A stretch of 6,538 nt of DNA, from NCBI GenBank assembly GCA_027484885.1, contig JAIXSD010000215.1, positions 1 through 6,538 of the forward strand, given 5' to 3'. Source of the stretch: Rubrivivax sp. GTDB lineage: Bacteria; Pseudomonadota; Gammaproteobacteria; Burkholderiales; Burkholderiaceae_C. Below the pieces are notes generated by a model. That model was not told where the DNA came from. It searched no databases and saw nothing but the letters and a program-made list of their open reading frames with translations. Position numbers and translations under genes: made by a program. This document shows positions 1 through 6,183 of this stretch, one piece after another; within the stretch, counting starts at the first letter, position 1; each line of letters starts with the position of its first letter.

Positions 1-888
1 GCGGCCTTGCAGGGCGAGGCCGGCCAGCGCCTGGCCCAGGAGCTGGGCGAGATGACCGAGCAGTTCCAGCTGGCTGCCGGCCTGCAGCTGCCGCGCATCG
101 CCCTGCATGGCCGCACGCCCCGCATCGCAAGCGCCGATGCGAACGGGCAAGCGAACGCGGGCCAGGCCGAGCCCGGCTGGCAGCTGCTGGCCTACGAGGT
201 GCCCATCGCCCAGGGCCCGCTGCAGGAAGGCATGGACCGCCAGGCCCTGCTGGCTCAGCTGCATCAGGTGCTGCGCCGCCATGCTCAGCTCTTCCTGGGC
301 ATCCAGGAGACCACGGCCTTGCTGACCCGCGCCTCCACCGAGCTGCCCGATGTGGTCAAGGAGGTGCTGCGCAGCCTGCCCATCCAGCGCGTGGCCGAGG
401 TGCTGCGCCGGCTGGTGGCCGAGGAGGTGTCGATCCGCAATCTGCGCGATGTGCTGGAGTCGCTGGCCGACACCGGTCAGCGTGAAAAAGACGTGCAGAC
501 CTTGACCGAGTTCGCCCGCATCGCCCTCAAGCGCCAGACCAGCCACCGCCTGGCGCCCGAGGGTCGCCTGCCCTGCCTGATGCTGAGCCCGGCGCTGGAA
601 GACCTGCTGCGCCAGGCCATCCGCGTCAACGGCGGCGTGGCCCAGCTGGCCTTGGACCCACAGCTGGCCCAGCAGATCAGCGCCGCGCTGCAGGCCAGCC
701 TGACGCGCAGCGGCGCGCGCGCCATCGTCACCGCCGTCGATGTGCGCTGGCATGTGCGCCGGCTGATCGAGGCCGAGTGCTTCGACCACCCGGTGCTGTC
801 CTTCCATGAATTGAGCCCCAGCCTGCAGCTCGATGTGGCCGAGCGGGTGGACCTGCCCCAGGCGCCGCTGCTGCAAGAGGCGGCCTGA
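1..888 (+). CDS. sctV: SctV export gate protein, C-terminal part (5' truncated by window edge)
   Basis: C-terminal cytoplasmic domain of the T3SS export apparatus protein SctV (YscV/InvA/HrcV, FHIPEP family), which forms a nonameric ring under the inner-membrane export gate and receives substrates and chaperones. The frame is open from base 1, so the TTG at base 7 is not a start; the true start lies left of the window. The 295 visible residues lack the N-terminal membrane segments and the FHIPEP signature. Seen, in fragment numbering: FLGIQET at 98-104, the strongly conserved EEVSIRNLRDVLE at 141-153, REKD at 161-164 and PCLMLSP at 191-197, which are the typical blocks of SctV/FlhA cytoplasmic domains. 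FlhA, the flagellar homologue, is the alternative, but the T3SS secretin and ring genes directly downstream rule it out in practice. The stop lies 3 bases before sctC, so the two are very likely co-transcribed. Confidence 0.95.
   Translation, partial: AALQGEAGQRLAQELGEMTEQFQLAAGLQLPRIALHGRTPRIASADANGQANAGQAEPGWQLLAYEVPIAQGPLQEGMDRQALLAQLHQVLRRHAQLFLGIQETTALLTRASTELPDVVKEVLRSLPIQRVAEVLRRLVAEEVSIRNLRDVLESLADTGQREKDVQTLTEFARIALKRQTSHRLAPEGRLPCLMLSPALEDLLRQAIRVNGGVAQLALDPQLAQQISAALQASLTRSGARAIVTAVDVRWHVRRLIEAECFDHPVLSFHELSPSLQLDVAERVDLPQAPLLQEAA
875..880 (+). promoter_or_regulatory. Possible ribosome binding site of sctC
   Basis: AAGAGG inside the last codons of sctV, 11 bases before the ATG at 892. 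The spacing is rather long, but this supports 892 over the in-frame ATG at 904, which would lie 23 bases away. Confidence 0.4.
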
Positions 889-891
889 GCG

Positions 892-2745
892 ATGAAGCCC
901 TCCATGTTCCCCTTTGCCCTGCCCCCCCTCTGCGCATCAGCCTCGGCTGGCCGCGCCCTGCTGCTGGGCCTGCTCGTGCTGGCCAGCCCGGCCCAGGCCG
1001 TGCCCTGGCCGGTGGGCGAGCGCCTGGTCACCCTCTCGGCCCGCGAGCAGGGACTGGACGCTTTTCTCGAAGACCTGTTCGCCCAGGTGGAGGCGCCGGT
1101 GGCGCTGAGCCCCGGCGTGCGCGGCCAGGTCAACGGCCGCTTCAGCCAGATGCCGGCGCAGCAGCTGCTGCGCGAGATCGCGCGCGCCTACAAGCTGCTG
1201 GTCTTCCACGACGGCAACACCACCCACATCGCCAGCGCCCGCGAGGCCCAACAGCGCAGCTTCAGCCTCAATGCCCTGGCCGCGCAGAAGCTGCTGCGCA
1301 GCGCCGAGGAGCTGCAGCTTGTGGACGCCCAGAACAGCCTGCGCCGCAGCGCCGATGGCGCCATCCAGGCGCGCGGCCATGCCGCCTTCATCGAGATGGT
1401 GGCCGAGTTGGCGCGCGCCCTGGACCCGGCCCAGGCACCGGCCAAACCCAGCCTCGGGCGCGAAGATTTTCGCGTCTACTACCTGCGCTACGCCTGGGCC
1501 CAGGACGTGAACATGGCCATGGCTGGCCGCAGCCTGACCGTGCCCGGCGTGGCCAGCATCCTGCGTGCCCTGGTCGGCGCGCCGCCCAGCGGCGTCAGCG
1601 GCAACAGCAGCAACACCAGCCGCGAGCGCCCCAGCAACCAGGCCGGCCTGCGCGGCCAGGGCCTGGCGGCCCAAGGCCTGCAAGCCGGCAGCGGCACCCT
1701 GGGCCTGCCGCCCGCAGGCGCTGCCAATGCTTCAGCCAAGGACCGCGATGCCGATGCACTGAAAGCCGCCTTGGCACCGCGCAACGCTGCGGCCGAGCCC
1801 GGCGTGGAGAGCAGCACCAGCGCCCCGCGCATCGAGGCCGACCCGCGCCTGAACGCCATCATCGTGCGCGACCAGCCCGAGAAGCTGGAGCGTTATGCCG
1901 CCTTGATCCAGGCCCTCGATGTAGAGCCGCAGGCGCTGGAAATTGAGGCCACCGTCATCGACATCAACACCGACCGCCTGCGCGAGCTGGGCATCAACTG
2001 GCGCTGGTCGGGCGGCGGCGGCAGCGAGCTGCTGTTCGGCCGCGGCACGGCCAGCGATCTGGCCCTGCGCGGCGACCGTGATGTCACGCCCAGCGGCCGG
2101 GGCGGCTTTGTCTCGGCCGTGCTGGGCAACCGCAACCAGTTTGTCGCCCGCATCAACGCGCTGCAAGGCAGTGGCGCGGCCAAGGTGGTGTCCAGCCCGC
2201 AGGTGCTGACCCTGTCCAATGTCGAGGCGGTGTTCGACCACAGCTCCACCTTCTACGTGCGGGTGGCCGGGCGCGAGCAGGTGGACCTGTTCAACATCAC
2301 GGCCGGCACCTCGCTGCGCGTGATGCCGCATGTGTTTGTGGACAAGGAGCGCACCCGCATCAAGCTGCTGGTGCAGGTGGAAGACGGCAGCGTCACGCCC
2401 AATCAGGTGGACCAGATCCCCGTGGTCGAACGCGCCACCATCCAGACGCAGGCCCTGATCGGCGAAGGTGAAAGCCTGCTGATCGGCGGCATGGTGCGCG
2501 ACAGCAGCTCCAGCGGCCAGGACAAGGTGCCCGTGCTGGGCGATCTGCCCCTGCTGGGCTCGCTGTTCCGCAGCCAGAGCGAGAAGGGCTCGCGGGTCGA
2601 GCGCATGTTCCTGATCACGCCGCGCCTGGCCTCGGCTGGCCGCCTGGCGGCCGCCGAAAGCGCGCTGGGCCGCGCCGCCGAGCCCAGCCCGGCACCGGCC
2701 GCCAGCGACAGCAGCGTGCCCCCTGCCGGAGGCAGCCAGCCATGA
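892..2745 (+). CDS. sctC: SctC outer-membrane secretin of the T3SS
   Basis: Forms the multimeric outer-membrane channel (YscC/InvG/HrcC family) through which the needle passes. The 617 residues begin with a Sec signal: a long n-region, Arg21, a hydrophobic core at about 22-31 and a likely cleavage after Ala-Gln-Ala at 34-36. N0 spans about 37-120 (TLSAREQGLDAFLEDLF at 47-63), N1 about 122-180, and N3 starts near FRVYYLRYAW at 193. Residues about 229-311 are a Gly/Ala/Ser/Asn-rich linker. The domain resumes at ADPRLNAIIVRD (316-327) and is followed by the secretin core, with the T3SS-typical FYVRVAG at 454-460 and the secretin signature VPVLGDLPLLGSLF at 546-559. The barrel ends near MFLITPRLA (572-580). 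A 37-residue Ala/Ser/Pro-rich tail follows, where a pilotin-binding segment sits in some homologues; no such motif is recognisable. The start at 892 keeps a complete signal peptide. The stop overlaps sctD by ATGA. Confidence 0.96.
   Translation: MKPSMFPFALPPLCASASAGRALLLGLLVLASPAQAVPWPVGERLVTLSAREQGLDAFLEDLFAQVEAPVALSPGVRGQVNGRFSQMPAQQLLREIARAYKLLVFHDGNTTHIASAREAQQRSFSLNALAAQKLLRSAEELQLVDAQNSLRRSADGAIQARGHAAFIEMVAELARALDPAQAPAKPSLGREDFRVYYLRYAWAQDVNMAMAGRSLTVPGVASILRALVGAPPSGVSGNSSNTSRERPSNQAGLRGQGLAAQGLQAGSGTLGLPPAGAANASAKDRDADALKAALAPRNAAAEPGVESSTSAPRIEADPRLNAIIVRDQPEKLERYAALIQALDVEPQALEIEATVIDINTDRLRELGINWRWSGGGGSELLFGRGTASDLALRGDRDVTPSGRGGFVSAVLGNRNQFVARINALQGSGAAKVVSSPQVLTLSNVEAVFDHSSTFYVRVAGREQVDLFNITAGTSLRVMPHVFVDKERTRIKLLVQVEDGSVTPNQVDQIPVVERATIQTQALIGEGESLLIGGMVRDSSSSGQDKVPVLGDLPLLGSLFRSQSEKGSRVERMFLITPRLASAGRLAAAESALGRAAEPSPAPAASDSSVPPAGGSQP
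2728..2732 (+). promoter_or_regulatory. Ribosome binding site of sctD
   Basis: GGAGG within the 3' end of sctC, 9 bases before the sctD ATG at 2742. It confirms the start that overlaps the sctC stop. Confidence 0.75.
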
Positions 2746-4007
2746 ACCGCCCCGCCCAGCCCCACGCCCAGGAACCCAGCTTCGCCGCCGTGCCGGCGCT
2801 GGAGCTGCGCGTGCTCGGCGGCGCGCAGGCGGGCGCGCGGGCCGATCTGCAGCCGGGCCAGGCCCTGCGCCTCGCAGCCGGCCCGGCCCTGCATTGGCCT
2901 GAGGCCGAATCGGCCGACCTGCTGCTGCAGGCGCCCGAGCCCGCCCTGCTGCGCCTGCAGCTCGATGGCCCGCTGTGCCGCGCCGAGCTGCTGCAAGGCC
3001 AGGCACTGCTGGGCGAGCAGGTCTTGAAGGTTGGCGACGCCTTCGATTGGCCCGCCCACTGCGCCCTGCAGCTGGGGTCGGATCTGGTGCTGGCCTTTGG
3101 CGAGCGCACGGCGGCCATCTGGTCGCTGCACCCGGTCAACGCGCGGGCCGCAACGATGGACGATCCCCGGGTCTTGCCGGACCTGAATACCGATGCGGGC
3201 CACGCAGCGCCCCCCGCAGGTCCGGCGCGTCGCCACCACGAACTCTGGCTGGCCGCGGCCGGCGCCGGCCTTGCCCTGGCTGGCCTGGCCTGGGCCTGGC
3301 AGGGGCGGCCCACCGCGCCCGCACCGGCGCCGGATCCCATGCCCGCCTTGCACACCCTGGTCAGCCGATTGCAGCGCGAGCCCGATTTCGCCGCCCTGCA
3401 GCTGAGCCGCGATGCCCAGGGCCAGCCGGTGTTGAGCGGCCGTGTGGCCGGCCAGAGCCAGCAGGCGCAGCTGCAACAGCGCCTGCTGGCTCTGGGCCTG
3501 CGGCCGCCCCTGCCCTCGATGCAGGCGCTGCAGGTGGACAGCCAGCTGGCCGCGGCCGTGGAGGAACTGCTGCAGATGCAGGGTTTCCAAGCGCGTGCAA
3601 ACGTTTTCGGCCTCGGCCAGGTGCGACTGGAACCGGCTGCGCGCGCGGCCTCCGGCGCCCAGCCCAGCCCCTCGCCCGAAGCCTGGCAGCAGGCCCTGGC
3701 CCAGCTGCGCAGCGCCCTGCCACAGCTGCGCGGCCTGGAGCTGAGCACGCCGCCCGCCCCGGCGCCGGCGGACGCCGGCGCCCACGGCTCCAGCGAGGGC
3801 CGCCTGCCCACCTTGCCCTCGGCCGGCGCTGAGCCGGGCAAGCGCATCGTCGCCCTGGTCAGCCAGGGCCTGCCGCATCTGATCACCGCCGATGGTGCGC
3901 GTTACTTCGCCGGCGCCGTCCTGCCCAGCGGCCACCGCCTGGTGGCCGTGCAGCCCCAGGCCCTGTTGCTGGAGCGCGAAGGCCGCACCAGCCGCATCGA
4001 TTTCTGA
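2742..4007 (+). CDS. sctD: SctD inner-membrane ring protein
   Basis: Outer ring of the inner-membrane basal body (YscD/PrgH/MxiG family). It links the secretin in the periplasm to the cytoplasmic sorting platform. The 421 residues show the family layout: an N-terminal cytoplasmic FHA-like beta domain at about 20-125, a linker, one transmembrane helix at 168-186 preceded by Arg163-Arg164 (N-inside topology), then a periplasmic part with repeated small alpha/beta ring-building domains at about 200-252, 255-302 and from 310 on. Residues 335-366 form a Pro/Ala/Gly-rich linker before the well-conserved family C-terminus, which begins KRIVALVSQGLPHLITADG at 367. The FHA-like part shows no obvious phosphopeptide-binding motif, as is usual for this family. 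The start is fixed by the GGAGG site and the ATGA overlap with sctC. SctD is poorly conserved between systems, so the call rests on architecture, the C-terminal motif and position. Confidence 0.92.
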   Translation: MNRPAQPHAQEPSFAAVPALELRVLGGAQAGARADLQPGQALRLAAGPALHWPEAESADLLLQAPEPALLRLQLDGPLCRAELLQGQALLGEQVLKVGDAFDWPAHCALQLGSDLVLAFGERTAAIWSLHPVNARAATMDDPRVLPDLNTDAGHAAPPAGPARRHHELWLAAAGAGLALAGLAWAWQGRPTAPAPAPDPMPALHTLVSRLQREPDFAALQLSRDAQGQPVLSGRVAGQSQQAQLQQRLLALGLRPPLPSMQALQVDSQLAAAVEELLQMQGFQARANVFGLGQVRLEPAARAASGAQPSPSPEAWQQALAQLRSALPQLRGLELSTPPAPAPADAGAHGSSEGRLPTLPSAGAEPGKRIVALVSQGLPHLITADGARYFAGAVLPSGHRLVAVQPQALLLEREGRTSRIDF

Positions 4008-4058
4008 ACCGCCTTCACCCCACCAAGAACCACAGCCCTTCACGAGGACCTCTTCATC
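4008..4058 (+). promoter_or_regulatory. Leader of the needle-candidate gene with ribosome binding site
   Basis: This 51-base gap is the only real spacer between genes in the window. It contains GAGGA at 4044-4048, 10 bases before the ATG at 4059, the best ribosome site available. I see no convincing hairpin terminator and no clear -35/-10 pair. The short GAGG-A-CCTC symmetry at 4044-4052 is too small to call a structure. An internal promoter cannot be excluded by eye. Confidence 0.55.
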
Positions 4059-4361
4059 ATGAGCAACAGCATCCAACGCAACAGCATCAACAACAGCTCT
4101 TCCATCGCCGGCAGCGGCAGCGGCAGCGGCGGCAACGGCAGCTGGTTCGAAGCCATGGCCGACGCCTGGGGCAAGGTGCTGGACGCCAAGGCCGATGCCA
4201 TCAGCACCAAGTCTGCCGCCATGGACCAGGGTCAGGACAAGCCGGCCGATGTGACCCAGCTGACCGCCATGTCCATGGAGATGGGCTACCTCAGCAATGC
4301 CTCGCACACCGCCCTGGCGGCCGTGGGCTCGGCGCTGGAAACCATGGCGCGCAAGCAATGA
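4059..4361 (+). CDS. sctF: Probable SctF needle subunit (EscF/YscF/HrpA-like small protein)
   Basis: A 100-residue acidic/polar protein placed exactly where needle genes sit (between sctD and sctI, as prgI is between prgH and prgJ). In the family, about a hundred copies polymerise into the extracellular needle, and the protein is itself exported without a cleaved signal. Residues 29-100 start with WFEAMADAWG and match a needle subunit in length and plan: helix about 29-57, a polar turn with Pro62 (GQDKPAD, like the Asn-Pro-containing turn of YscF/MxiH), and helix about 65-99 with an alternating small/hydrophobic C-terminus. Residues 1-28 are an unusual Ser/Asn/Gly-rich extension containing a Gly-Ser run at 18-28. 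The start at 4059 is set by its own GAGGA site. An inner-rod-like or chaperone role is possible, but the next gene already fits SctI. The call rests on position and fold plan, not on a diagnostic motif. Confidence 0.68.
   Translation: MSNSIQRNSINNSSSIAGSGSGSGGNGSWFEAMADAWGKVLDAKADAISTKSAAMDQGQDKPADVTQLTAMSMEMGYLSNASHTALAAVGSALETMARKQ
4063..4088 (+). repeat. Short tandem repeat, 15-base period, at the start of the needle-candidate gene
   Basis: The 11-mer GCAACAGCATC occurs at 4063-4073 and again at 4078-4088, exactly 15 bases apart and in the reading frame. It encodes two Asn-Ser-Ile units (residues 3-5 and 8-10), and a degenerate third (Ser-Ser-Ile) follows at 14-16. Confidence 0.7.
4110..4127 (+). 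repeat. In-frame hexanucleotide repeat (GGCAGC)x3 coding for Gly-Ser
   Basis: Three exact GGCAGC copies encode Gly-Ser-Gly-Ser-Gly-Ser at residues 18-23. A degenerate continuation (Gly-Gly-Asn-Gly-Ser) runs to base 4142. Slippage by whole units would change the length by two residues without a frameshift. Confidence 0.8.
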
Positions 4362-4798
4362 GCAGCCTGGCCCTTGTCTCATCGGCCGCGGCACTGGCGG
4401 CGCCGCTGGGCGCTGGCCCCACCCTGGGGCTGGGCAGCCCGGCCGCGGGCCTGTCCGCGGGCTATGGCCTGTCGCTGGCCGACCTGGGCGGCTTCGAGCA
4501 GGCGCTGCAGCGCGCCCAGCTCAAGAGCCAGGGCACGGCCCTGGGGCCCGATCCGGTGTCCGCACCGTCCACGGCCGTGGCCCAGGTATTCAAGCCCTTC
4601 GACCACATCAACAGCGAAGCCAGCAGCCTGGCCCAGATGGCCGAGGCGGCGCGCCAGGCCGGCGCCGATCTGAGCCCCGGCGAGGTGGTGCAGCTGACCC
4701 TGCGCTGCCAGGAGTTCATGTTCCATTGCCAGCTGACCTCGAACATTGCCAACCGCAGTTCGGACGGGCTGCAGCAGCTGTTCCGCCAACAAGGCTAG
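4358..4798 (+). CDS. sctI: SctI inner rod protein
   Basis: A 146-residue protein fitting the T3SS inner rod/adapter SctI (YscI/PrgJ/HrpB2 family), which anchors the needle to the export apparatus and is secreted early. Family members are conserved mainly in a C-terminal amphipathic helix. Here residues about 105-146 show that pattern (SPGEVVQLTL, then a helix ending in GLQQLFRQQ at 137-145), close to the usual 'hydrophobic, Gly-Leu, x-x-Leu, x-x-x-Gln' ending. Residues 1-50 are Ala/Gly/Leu-rich and probably flexible. The helix carries Cys117 and Cys124, seven residues apart. The start codon overlaps the sctF stop as ATGA and has no purine-rich ribosome site at the usual distance, so translation is probably coupled to sctF. 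sctJ follows after 10 bases, as in prgJ-prgK and yscI-yscJ. The call is from the C-terminal pattern, length and position. Confidence 0.85.
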   Translation: MSSLALVSSAAALAAPLGAGPTLGLGSPAAGLSAGYGLSLADLGGFEQALQRAQLKSQGTALGPDPVSAPSTAVAQVFKPFDHINSEASSLAQMAEAARQAGADLSPGEVVQLTLRCQEFMFHCQLTSNIANRSSDGLQQLFRQQG

Positions 4799-4801
4799 GA
4801 G
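4797..4801 (+). promoter_or_regulatory. Ribosome binding site of sctJ
   Basis: AGGAG overlaps the sctI stop codon (TAG, 4796-4798) and lies 7 bases before the ATG at 4809. It selects 4809 over the upstream in-frame ATG at 4746, which lies inside sctI. Confidence 0.8.
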
Positions 4802-4808
4802 CCCCGCC

Positions 4809-5588
4809 ATGCGACGCCCCCTGAGCGCTTTGCTGATCTGCCTGCCCGCCCTGCTGACCCTGGCCGGCTGCCAGGAGCAGACCCTGTACGCCGACCTGAG
4901 CGAACGCCAGGCCAACGAGGTGGTGGCCGCCCTGCGCGAGGCTGGCATCGAAGCGCAGAAGCTGCGCGAGGAGAAAGCCTATGCGGTGCAGGTGCAGGCG
5001 GCGGATTTCCCGCCCGCCGTGCGCCTGCTGCGCGCGCAAGGCCTGCCACGGGAGAGCTTCGACAACCTGGGCCAGGTCTTCAAGCGCGAGGGCTTTGTGT
5101 CCACGCCGCTGGAGGAACGCGCCCGCCTGCTCTACGCCCTCTCGCAAGAGCTTTCGCACACGGTGGCCAGCATCGACGGCGTGGTGGCGGCGCGCGTGCA
5201 CCTGGTCGTGCCCGAGAAGCACCCGCTGATCGACAAGCCCCAGCCCTCGGCCGCCTCGATCTTCATCAAGCACCGGCCCGATGCCGATCTGGCCCTGCTG
5301 GCCCCCAAGATCCGCGCCCTGGTGGTGAACAGCGTCGAGGGCCTGCCGGCCGAGAAGGTGACGGTGGCCCTGTTCCCGGCCAGCCCGGCCCAGCTGGGCC
5401 CAGCCGCCGAGGCGCCGCTGGCCACGCAGGCCTCGGCCCTCTGGCCCCTGAGCCTGGGCCTGGCCGGCCTGAGCCTGGTCGGCGGCGCCTGGCTGCTGCG
5501 CCAGCGTCGCAGTGCGGCCAGCCGCCAGGAGCCCGGCGCCGAGCTGGCCCTGCCCACCAGCGCCCCCGGAGGCACGCCCCATGCCTGA
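4809..5588 (+). CDS. sctJ: SctJ inner-membrane ring lipoprotein
   Basis: Inner ring of the inner-membrane basal body (YscJ/PrgK/HrcJ family, related to flagellar FliF). The 259 residues start with a lipoprotein signal peptide: Arg2-Arg3, a hydrophobic stretch, and the lipobox LAGC with Cys21 as the lipidated residue. Two periplasmic ring-building domains follow, about 22-80 (LYADLSERQANEVVAAL) and about 110-190. Conserved family segments are GFVSTPLEER (95-104) and GVVAARVHLVVPE (124-136). A C-terminal transmembrane helix at 211-230 is followed by an Arg-rich stop (RQRR, 231-234) and a short cytoplasmic tail. Choosing ATG 4809 rather than 4746 puts the lipobox at the normal distance from the N-terminus and agrees with the AGGAG site; the longer form would bury the signal peptide. 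The 3' end overlaps sctK by 8 bases. Confidence 0.97.
   Translation: MRRPLSALLICLPALLTLAGCQEQTLYADLSERQANEVVAALREAGIEAQKLREEKAYAVQVQAADFPPAVRLLRAQGLPRESFDNLGQVFKREGFVSTPLEERARLLYALSQELSHTVASIDGVVAARVHLVVPEKHPLIDKPQPSAASIFIKHRPDADLALLAPKIRALVVNSVEGLPAEKVTVALFPASPAQLGPAAEAPLATQASALWPLSLGLAGLSLVGGAWLLRQRRSAASRQEPGAELALPTSAPGGTPHA
5568..5572 (+). promoter_or_regulatory. Ribosome binding site of sctK
   Basis: GGAGG within the end of sctJ, 8 bases before the ATG at 5581. It favours this start over the in-frame ATG at 5512, which lies deep in sctJ. Confidence 0.8.
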
Positions 5589-6183
5589 TCGCCAGCCCCA
5601 TCTGCATGACCGCCGCCGGTTGCGCGAGCACCAGGCCGCCCTGGCCCGCCTGGCCCTGCGCCTGATGCGCAGCGCCCCGCGCGCCACACCCCAGCTGAGC
5701 TGGCAGGCGCTGGAGACCGCCCCGGAATGGCTGGCTCGCCCCGAGCCCGAGCTGCGCCAGCTGCAGATGCAGGTGGGCGCGGTGTTCTGCGCCCCGGCCC
5801 TGCGGCGCTGGATCTGCCGCACCCGCGTGCAGGCCCTGCTGCAAGCCCTGGGGCCGGGCTTTGTGCAAGCCCTGTTGCAAGAGCCCGACCGGGCGCGCGA
5901 TGCCACCCTGCCGGCCGAGCTGCCCGACTGGCCGCTGAGCGAACCCAGCCCCCAGGACCCGGCCGCCGTGGCCGAGCTGCTGCGCAGCTGCGGTGCGGCC
6001 GTGCTGATCGGCACCCTGCCACACGGCGCCCTGCGCCATGCCGCCAGCCAGGCCCTGGCCCCGCTGGCCGAGCTGATGATGCCGGCCGCCCATGCCCAGG
6101 CCCTGCTGCAGCGAGCCCAGGCCCTGGCGCAAGCCCTGACCCTGACCCTGCCGCTGCCGGACAGCCCTGGAGACTCGCGATGA
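5581..6183 (+). CDS. sctK: SctK-like sorting platform protein
   Basis: A 200-residue soluble protein, Leu/Ala/Arg-rich and predicted mostly helical, without signal peptide or membrane segment. It lies between sctJ and sctL, the position of yscK, orgA and hrpB4. SctK proteins sit at the top of the cytoplasmic sorting platform, joining the SctQ pods to the SctD cytoplasmic domain. The family is very divergent, and I recognise no diagnostic catalytic or binding motif. The visible features are a basic N-terminus (residues 9-15), a Trp-containing middle part around WQALETAPEWLARPE, and a C-terminal segment GAAVLIGTLPHGALRH from 138, resembling the small-residue/hydrophobic segment of the family. 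Length agrees with YscK/HrpB4-type proteins (about 200). The start at 5581 is chosen from the GGAGG site; the longer frame from 5512 reads Pro/Ala-rich shadow sequence of sctJ. The stop overlaps the sctL start as ATGA. The call rests mostly on position. Confidence 0.8.
   Translation: MPDRQPHLHDRRRLREHQAALARLALRLMRSAPRATPQLSWQALETAPEWLARPEPELRQLQMQVGAVFCAPALRRWICRTRVQALLQALGPGFVQALLQEPDRARDATLPAELPDWPLSEPSPQDPAAVAELLRSCGAAVLIGTLPHGALRHAASQALAPLAELMMPAAHAQALLQRAQALAQALTLTLPLPDSPGDSR
6169..6172 (+). promoter_or_regulatory. Ribosome binding site of sctL
   Basis: GGAG, 7 bases before the ATG at 6180, at the end of sctK. It supports the ATGA-overlap start. Confidence 0.65.

Noticed and set aside
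1..888. Flagellar FlhA instead of SctV.
   Set aside because: The domain is homologous, but the downstream secretin, SctD, SctI and SctJ are T3SS injectisome parts, and the flagellum has no secretin.
1732..3006. Minus-strand open frame of 424 codons opposite sctC and sctD.
   Set aside because: Low-complexity Ala/Gly/Arg/Gln shadow translation of the secretin gene; no independent support.
2975..3832. Plus-strand frame of 285 codons overlapping sctD in another frame.
   Set aside because: Arg/Ala/Pro/Gly-rich shadow frame inside sctD. The sctD frame has the transmembrane helix and the conserved C-terminus.
4008..4058. Transcription terminator between sctD and sctF.
   Set aside because: No GC-rich hairpin followed by a T run is visible. 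The only symmetry has four-base arms and coincides with the ribosome site.
2403..4394. Minus-strand open frame of 663 codons opposite sctC, sctD and sctF.
   Set aside because: It is antisense to well-supported genes in very GC-rich DNA, where stop codons are rare. The translation is Gly/Arg/Gln/Ala-rich with no recognisable domain, and it crosses several real gene borders.
4746..4808. Upstream ATG giving SctJ 21 extra residues.
   Set aside because: The extension lies within sctI and would bury the lipoprotein signal peptide. ATG 4809 has AGGAG at 7 bases and a normal lipobox distance.
4297..4824. Plus-strand frame of 175 codons across sctF and sctI.
   Set aside because: Pro/Arg/Gly-rich out-of-frame reading of sctI, with no ribosome site and no domain.
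5512..5580. Upstream ATG giving SctK 23 extra residues.
   Set aside because: It lies inside sctJ with a Pro/Ala-rich shadow translation; GGAGG at 5568-5572 points to ATG 5581.
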